Below are positions 57,087 through 64,000 of a stretch of 64,000 nucleotides of DNA, one piece after another; the stretch's first letter is position 1, and each line of letters starts with the position of its first letter. The notes below the pieces were generated by a model that was given only the letters and a program-made list of their open reading frames with translations, was not told the origin of the DNA and made no database searches. The position numbers and the translations under genes are program-made. Source of the stretch: Chenopodium formosanum. Lineage: Eukaryota > Streptophyta > Magnoliopsida > Caryophyllales > Amaranthaceae. The stretch covers positions 41,858,384 through 41,922,383 of the forward strand of contig CM044874.1 in assembly GCA_024500155.1 (NCBI GenBank), given 5' to 3'.

Positions 57087-59397
57087 GCCCCATCTAGCAA
57101 TGGGTATTGGGCTGTGGATAGCCGTTAGGTCTGTAGGCGGACGATTGATGAGCTTGCCAAACTTTTGGCACTTGTCTTATCTTTTTACCATTTCCATTGC
57201 ATCCGACTCCAGAGTTGGCCAGAAATAGAGCCGCCTGGCCTTGGATGCTAGGGACCTACCACCTATATGGGTGGCGCAGTAACTCGCATGCAACTCTTCG
57301 AGGACTTCTTTGCCCTTCTCTGGGGTAACACACTTCAATAGAGGTTTTAAAAAAACAGTCTTGATGAGTTCTCCTTGTCTCAGGATGAAGTTTGCTGCTC
57401 GCTTCTTCAGAACAACAGCCCCTTGGGGTGAATCAGGGTGTGTGCCGTCTGCAAGATAAGCCTAGATGCTGTCAATTCAGGTTAAGCTTTGGTCAAGAAT
57501 TCTAATGGGGTCTTCAATAGATCTACTATTTTTTTACCATGACCTCCCAGAAAACTGACCGAGGCTTTTCACAAGAGGCGGATGATGCCAGTTTTGACAG
57601 AGCATCCGCCTGATTGTTCGAAGACCTGGGCACTTGACTTAGATGAAATTCCTCAAGTGTCCTAACTTCATTTTTGACCGCCTACAAATATTTTATGATG
57701 GTCGGGTGAGTGGCCTTGTATGTTCCATTGACCTGGAGTACAACCAGTTATGAATCAAAGCAGGCGTCAATTTTATTTGCCCCTGTCGCCTTGCAATATC
57801 GGATGCCGGCTAGTAGGGCTTCATATTCGGCCTCATTGTTAGAGACTTGGAACTTGAACCATAGTGCATACTCATACTTATCTCCCTGAGAAGATTGACA
57901 GATAATTCCTGCACCACAGTCGTTCGTAGTGGAGCTCGCATCCATATACACTTTCCAAACCTGACTGGTATTGTCCGGAACAACCAGTCTTGTCATTTAA
58001 CCAATAAAGTTAGAGAATGCATGCCCCTTTATTGCCTTCCTTGGTTCTTAAATGATTTCCAATCATTGCTTCAATCTCCCATTTGAGCATTCGTCCAGAA
58101 GACTACAAGGTTGTAAGTGGCCGCTTGATCGGTTGGTCAGTATAGACTACTACCGCATGCGCTAAGAGGTAAGGTTTTAACTTCTTGATGGCCATGTAAA
58201 GGGCGAGGCCAAAATTTTCAACCATAGGGTACCAAAGCTCTGTGTTCTTAAGAACATGGCTAATGAAATAGACCGAGAGCTGGATGTCGTCTCTTTTAGC
58301 TAAGAGAACGGCACCGAGGGCATGATCGGAGACAACAAGATACATGAAGAGCTTCTCTTTGGGCAAAGGGCTAACAAGCCTCGGCAAAGAGTGCAGATGA
58401 GTTTTTAACTTTTGAAAGGTCGCCTCTGCTCCATTCCCCCATTTAAAGTTGGTCTTCTTTCTAATTCCCTGGAAGAAGTAGAGGCACTTGTCACCTGACC
58501 GGCTGAGGAATCTCCCCAAGGCCGCCAGACAACCTATTAGCTTTTGCACTTCTTTCACAGTAAGGGGCGAATACATGTCCATTAACGCCTGTATTTTTCA
58601 AGGTTGGCCTCTATTCCCCTTTGGTCAATCAAGAATCCGAGAAACTTCCCAAACTCAACACCAAAGACACACTTTTTTGGGTTCAGCATGACCCTGTGCC
58701 GCCTGAGTGTGGCGAATGTTTCTCGGAGATGAGCAAGGTGATCCGCCTGTTGTTTGGATTTTACTATTATGTCATCAATGTACGCCTCTACATTCATTCC
58801 AATTTGATTAATGAAGACAGTATTAATCATTCGTTGGAAGGTAGCATGCGCATTCTTCAAACCAAACGACATCACAATATAACCGAACAACCCCTGATCA
58901 GTGACGAATGCCGTCTTTTCTTGATCTTTTTTCCACAGGGGGATCTGGTGGAAGCGTGAATAGGCGTCTATGAAACTCATCAGGGCATGTCCGGATGTTA
59001 AATCAACCAGACTGTCGATCTTGGAAGTGGATAACTATCCTTCGGACATGCTTTGTTCAGGTTAGTGTAGTCAACACACATGCGCCAAGTTCCATTCAGC
59101 TTTCTTACTAACACAACGTTAGCCACCCATTCAGGGAAATTGATGGCCGAATGAACTTAACGTCTAACAGCTTTTTAACTTCAACGGCTGCGCCCGACTT
59201 CTTTCCTCTCCGAGGTTTGTTTTCTTTTGCCAAATAGGCTTCTCTTTGGGATCCACGACAAGTTTATGGACAGCGACATCTAGGCTGATGCTTAGCATCT
59301 CTTCCACTTCAAAGGCAAAGATGTCTTTGAATTCTTTCAGCAGCTGGTGTAGGCTCTCACCCAGCTTAGCAAATGCAACCTTCCCCACCCTAACCAT
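57087..59397 (-). pseudogene. T2 RT and both RNase H domains, broken
   Basis: 59397-59164 carries FKDIFAFEVEEM. 58980-58582 carries MSFIDAYSRFHQIPLWKKDQ, FGLKNAHATFQRM and the catalytic YIDD. 58582-58103 carries the RT-linked RNase H with YTDQPIKRPL. 57996-57748 carries the second RNase H start (VYMDASSTTNDCGAGI) and NNEAEYEALLAGI. Frameshifts between these blocks inactivate the polyprotein. The domain order equals Tat1. Confidence 0.85.
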
Positions 59398-59664
59398 CCG
59401 CTCTGGCCGACTATCGCCCAGAGGGATATCAATGTGTTCGCCAGCAGGCTAGGGATGGAGGTCATCTGACCGTTCCCCGGTCAGTGATTGCTATTGCTTT
59501 TCTTATTTTACCACCACCAGCTGATCAGTCTTTCTTTGCTTACCGGCTGGTGGGGTCGAATGATCTTCCTTTATATCATCAAGGTCGATTGTCTGTTTAT
59601 TGCCCTAGCTGGCTGTTGCGGCCACGGGCTTGACGTCCGAGAGGTAGCACTCCCGGGCAGTCTT

Positions 59665-60190
59665 CTAGTCCCCGTTGAGGGAATCGACTATTCCATCATC
59701 TTTGTCATACTTGAATAGCATGAGAGCAGAAATGATGTCGGCCTTGCACTCGTTCAAAGTAGGTCGGCCAATGATCAGGTTGTAGGCAGTGAGCTCTTCA
59801 ACCACTAGGAAGCAAATGGTCATGTGCCGACCGCTTCCCTTACTTCCCAGGCGGACGGGCAAATCAATTCTTCCCAGTGGGTGCACAAGTCCTCCCCCAA
59901 AACCAAACAAGGGTGTGAGAGACCTCTATCATGCTATCCGGTTTTTACTTGAGGTTGGATAAGCATTTGAGGCTGATGAGGTCAGAGGAGCTGCATGTGT
60001 CAATCAAAATTCAACCAACCAGTTGGTTGACCATATTTCATTCAATGACCACATCCATCATGATATCAGGCAAGCCCCGGCAAATCCGCCTGCTATTTTA
60101 TATACTGGTTCCTCATCTGTTTCGGTACTAATAGTAGGCTGGGAAGTCTTATTCTTGGACTGGCCCGGATTCGCCTTGGAAGTAACTTTG
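59665..60190 (-). pseudogene. T2 end of gag and protease, active site altered
   Basis: The motif that reads DTG in Tat1 reads DTC here (codons at 60,001-59,993), in ILIDTCSSSDLISLKCL. Downstream, VHPLGRIDLPVRLGSK and YNLIIGRPTLNE follow in an open frame to 59,665. Upstream gag sequence is cut at 60190. Confidence 0.75.
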
Positions 60191-61404
60191 TGTTGGGGTT
60201 TGGTGAGTCCAACTCACCGCGGAAACAAACCCATACCCGAGGAACCACTCGCAATAATTAAAATCATAAAGCATAAATAAATAATCACAAAGAAAAGATA
60301 ACGAATCTTACCCTCGAAGCGAGCTTCGCCAAAAAACCGGGGCTCTTACTTGAAAGCTACGAGCACGTCAAGCGCCGTGCCTCCGACGGTATCCACCCAC
60401 AAAAAGGCGAACACAACTTTAAGGTCTACTACCTGGGGGTTACCGAGGTTCGACCAAAACCCGAGTGTTATATGAGTTTAAGAGTTTTCCCAATATTATT
60501 GAATGCTCTTTTTAACTCCCACTCAAGCAAAGAATTCTCAAGCCATGCCATGACTATTTATAAGGAAGTATGCCTTGTGAATTTCACTCATCTTTCAATG
60601 TGGGACTTTTCACAAAAAGATCCCACATGGAAAGATTGGTGAATTCAACCCTTAGTTAAATAAACAAAGGAACAAGTAACAAGTGTCACATGGTTAGGTG
60701 TGGACCACTTTCTCACTTGGTCCCCAACGCATTTCACATGCAATGTGAACTAACCATGTGTCACCCAATCTTGAGGCCCAAGTTGGGTTCGGTTGGCCCA
60801 TTTTATTTTGGCCCGTGTCCATGACCCATCAACCCGGGTCCACGGCCATTGCCACATGTGTCACCACCGTGGCGCGCCGCCACCATGGTGCTGCCACGTG
60901 GCACACTGCCACTTGGTGGCTGCCACTTGGTGGCTGCCACTTGGCGGCTGCCAACGTGGCTGCCACATGGCGTTTTGCCATGTGTGCTGCCACGTGGCAT
61001 GCTCCTATTGGGCATGCATTCCTAGCCTTTTGCGTGGCTAGGATTTTACTTGTTACTTGATGCATTTTCCCGTCTCGCCAAATCCTAAATTTTGGCTCGA
61101 CATTTGAGATTCTCCGACGCTCGGTTTCGACGCTCCAAGCTCGAATTTCCGATATCTAAATGTTTAACACTCGGGCGACGAATTAATTTCTTCCGAATTA
61201 ATTCGTCGAGTTGGTTCGTATATTTTGCTTGGGTGTGACCCGAAGGGTCCAGTCAAGATTAAGTTGTAATATTAATTATATTAATATTACTGATCGGAAG
61301 CGGCCTCCACCCAGGCATTCCGATCACTTAACCTTACTGAATATATTAGCTTTCTAATAATTTTGAACCCTCTATCAGAATAATACACTTGTTCGAATGA
61401 CACC
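60191..61404 (-). repeat. Copia R: 3' LTR of a Ty1/copia element
   Basis: On the minus strand it runs from TGGTGTCATTCGAACAAG to CACCAAACCCCAACA, 1214 bp. The minus-strand TATAAATA is at 60555-60562. A local array of GGCTGCCACTTGGTGGCTGC, CCACGTGGC and CACATGGC words covers 60,880-61,005, upstream of the TATA in the LTR sense. It pairs in sequence with copia L (27920-29122) but is in opposite orientation. Confidence 0.85.
60880..61005. repeat. Short tandem and inverted word array in the copia R LTR
   Basis: TGGTGGCTGCCACT occurs in near-perfect copies about 15 bp apart, with flanking CCACGTGGCA on both sides. The copia L LTR has different words at the matching position. Confidence 0.75.
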
Positions 61405-61426
61405 ATTCCTTTCAATCTCCCACTTG
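61405..61426 (-). promoter_or_regulatory. Polypurine tract of copia R
   Basis: On the minus strand AAGTGGGAGATTGAAAGGAA directly precedes the LTR. Confidence 0.8.
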
Positions 61427-62339
61427 TCCTTCCGGACAAGTGTGCATTTAGTGTATAGCCCTTATCCTATGTCTCTTCATGTCTTTTCATGAACTACAGA
61501 GTAAGATTACTAGTCATCTCTGTTACATCCAGAAGTGTTTCTCGAAATCCGAGTTTGACTGTTAATAAGCAGATGATTTCTAAAATCCATCTGAGCACGG
61601 CCATGCATTTTTCACAGAATCGCTCTTCGAGAGGCCTTGTAAACAACAAGACATGTTCCCTATTGTTAGTAGGGGGACATTTCCAGTCTTGTAATGTAGC
61701 TTCTCTTACTAAGAGGACTCACTCGCCCAATATCTGTCTTTATAATCCCTAGTTACGAAATACGTTTGGCGGATACCAAAGCGGACCAGTACTCAAACAA
61801 GAGATCTCCCACTACTCATGGTCAAAGGAAAAGAGTTCCGATAGTAATAATGAGAAAATACTTATGACGATTTTTAAATCTCTTAAAGTATCCTCATAGG
61901 TCGATCCAGTATGGTTCTAAACCAATACCTGTGCAAATGATTTATATCCTCATAGCACAAGAAACGGTGCTATAAATCATACTACACACTAATCTCTGAT
62001 GGTCATCAATCGTCCACAAAATATGACCTTGATTAGGGATAATTTTCGATTAAAATATTCAATGTTCACTTAATAGGTGTTTCTTTATCCAAGCCATTGA
62101 CTTGATACCCTATTTTGAATATTTATTAAAATCGAATGGACTCATTATTTAATTCTAAACCACAATTAAATAGTTTTGTGAAATATTTAGAGATATTTTA
62201 TTCCACTATGAAACTTCACAATGTTTCATCTTATGATAAATGGTTTTTCCCAAATGTTTAAAGAGTAATACTCTTCATAAAACATTCATAGAAATCACAC
62301 CCATATTTGATATGCTTGATTTCTTTCAGGCAATTATGA
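61427..62339 (-). other. Copia R: sequence between pol and 3' LTR
   Basis: No coding sequence is recognised. It is AT-rich, typical of the non-coding tail of a copia element. The open frame at 61489-61752 on the plus strand runs against the element and shows no domain. Confidence 0.5.
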
Positions 62340-64000
62340 ATGTTGTCGTTCACTTATTGCAAAGGTTTAGTTAAAATTATTTTGCAAACCTTAGCATCTT
62401 CATTATCCACCATTTCCATAATAAGATGATAAAATTTTGAGAGTGTTAATGGATTACATGTGATTCAGGATTTATTGTCCAAGCAATGGCTCCCACTCAT
62501 TTTCATGATTTGAGACCTTCTACTTGACAACCTACAATCATTAATGTTCAACAACGAACCTTTCCATTTAACATCTATCTTATTATTTCCTTTAAGGCAA
62601 CAATATTCTCAACATATATTTTAGTAGACTCCCCGATGATGCCTTGCTTGGGTTTTACTCCAAGCGACTCACAACGATTTGGGATACCCTAATCACTTGT
62701 GATCATGGAAATTTTCCTTCAATTCCCGCACATTATACATAGATGCACATCCATGTTACCATTCTCAAGCCACGACACTTCTTGCCTCGTGCTTATAAAT
62801 GGCTTCCTTGCTAAGGATCTAATCCTTGTTAAGGTTTGTGCTTGCAACATCAAAACTCAAATTATATTTGTTTCCATGCGTCAAGAACTCATCCAACTAC
62901 TTATCTAAGTTCTTTGGATGTTCTTAACTATAATCTAATGATCTAATACTTAGATTAATGTCGATTGGTATTATATAAGTACTTCACATGCTCTAAGCAT
63001 TTAAGTCATCTGACGATTCCATATCATAGCTTTACATGATGGATTTAATTATAGAATTATTCTCAATTTTTTATTCCATCCATGTAACATTTAGCTCATA
63101 CAGTTACACTGAGTCTTGCCAAATTGTTCGCTATATGATATGATTGAAAGTCTCTTACTAGAGTCTTTCTTGTTTAATTTAGTACTTAGCCTAGCTTATA
63201 CTTAGTTCAAACATTTACTTAGCTTCATACATATGGGTCGAAAGCCTTTCAAAGTCTTTCATGTTTAACATGGTAATTTCTTTTACTCATTTAAACATTT
63301 AATTAAGTCTATACCATAGAACTTAATTCCCAACATGTACTAAGTATCGTCTTTAGCTCGGTCCATTGTCGAAAATACTTTCAAATCTAAACATTTAGCA
63401 TTTGATGGTTGTTTCACAATAGAGTTCGTAAACTTCTTGTTGGACCATTACTTTTGCTCCCACTAAACTTCTTGTTCATCAGAATTTTTTTATGTTTCTC
63501 CATAAGTCAATCCTCTTATTAACTTTATGAGAAAACACGTTCCAATTCCTTCATGCAATGCTTCCTTTAATCCCATGACGAATTCCATGTGCTTGCTTTC
63601 AAATCTAGCATTATTTAGATTTTCAAAACCCTTAGACTATTCCATAGTCACTTCCAAAATTCCATTTTGGGAAGGCGGTTTTGGTATCTATTTTGCCATA
63701 TTTCATATGCGCAATTTTGCTAGATCAATCACGAAAAGACTTGAGCATTCCGATTGGTGAATGGGATTTTATTAAAATCAACTCCTTGAAATTAATTATA
63801 TCCTTTACAACCAATCTAGCTATGTATGCATATACATTTCCACATTTGTTAGTTTTCTCCTTGAAAACTTATTTGCAATCGATGGGTCTTTCACCTTTCA
63901 TGCAAATTAATCAAGTTTCAAACATGATTTTCAAACATGGAGTCTATTTCGGATTTTCATGGCTTTTAACCATTATTCGGAATTTGGATTTGTCGTAGCT
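62340..64000 (-). pseudogene. Copia R pol (reverse transcriptase to end of RNase H), heavily decayed
   Basis: Minus strand, read in patches across many stops. About 63,870-63,720 gives RPIDCK.VFKEKTNKCGNV and YIARLVVKD, matching PIGCKWVFKxKTDxxGNVxxYKARLVAKG of copia RT. About 63,760-63,670 gives SPIGMLKSF and KIDTKTAFP (the MDVKTAFLNG region). About 63,350-63,320 gives YMLGIK (the YxLGIxI motif), then NMKDFERLS. Near 62,400, ILTKPLQ recalls the ADPLTKPL end of pol. The catalytic YVDD box was not found intact. The 5' part lies beyond the window. This copy cannot encode an enzyme. Confidence 0.7.

Larger units (their letters stand above)
54514..60190 (-). mobile_element. T2: second Tat-lineage element, truncated at both ends
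   Basis: On the minus strand it runs from gag end/protease (60,190) through RT, both RNase H domains and integrase to 56,261, then a spacer, then the C-terminal end of an antisense gene at 54,514. The order matches Tat1. Gag is cut by copia R at 60190, and the rest of the antisense gene and the 3' LTR are cut by E2 at 54514. The sequence is clearly diverged from Tat1, with an unrelated antisense-gene tail and a different spacer repeat, so it is another subfamily or an older copy. Confidence 0.88.

Noticed and set aside
60758..61065. Overlapping frames of 70-100 codons across the copia R word array
   Set aside because: Four overlapping frames on both strands arise from the short GC-rich repeats inside an LTR.
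27920..61404. Copia L and copia R as a single element
   Set aside because: They are in opposite orientation: L has the primer site and R has the polypurine tract, on opposite strands.

Overview
The window is 64 kb of plant nuclear DNA made almost entirely of LTR retrotransposons inserted into one another. I found no host protein-coding gene and no tRNA or rRNA gene. A flowering plant is indicated by Ty3/gypsy elements of Tat and Athila type, Ty1/copia LTRs with a tRNA-iMet type primer site, and plant-like TATAAATA boxes in the LTRs. The species cannot be read from the sequence. Names used here (AthX-1, A, B, D, E1 and so on) are local labels.

Left block, 1-13,585: an Athila-like element, AthX-1 (+ strand, 3' half only), is split by a complete gag-only element A (2871-11618) flanked by a perfect 5-bp target duplication (CTACC). 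AthX-1 resumes at 11624 and its 3' LTR is cut near 13,585 by the 3' end of a related element, B (LTR 13669-15440).

Middle block, 15,441-34,361: a chimeric relic of the D family (15441-16982) is followed by a second gag-only element, D (from 16983). The 3' LTR of D holds a 2.57-kb solo Athila-like LTR (24558-27125, perfect GATTT duplication). It is then cut by a copia 5' LTR with its primer site (copia L, 27920-29191). Next comes an Athila-like element on the minus strand, E1 (29192-34361), with an intact 3' LTR and a long acidic ORF.

Nested core, 34,362-48,755: element C (same LTR family as A and B) enters the E1 ORF. Its LTR is in turn split by a complete Tat-lineage element, Tat1 (34415-45686, minus strand). 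Tat1 has gag, protease, RT, two RNase H domains and integrase on the minus strand. It also carries an antisense, intron-containing gene on the plus strand next to its 3' LTR.

Right block, 48,756-64,000: the 3' end of another Athila-type element (LTR 50166-51568), the 5' end of E2 (minus, 51569-54513), a truncated second Tat element T2 (minus, 54514-60190), and the 3' end of a decayed copia element, copia R (minus, 60191 to the window edge).

All coding regions except two segments are broken by stops and frameshifts. The exceptions are 642 codons of Tat1 pol and about 255 codons of the E1 ORF. Three patterns run across families: a GC-rich word block just upstream of the TATA box in most LTRs, recurrence of the same words in the leaders of A, C and D, and tandem-repeat arrays just ahead of the 3' LTR.
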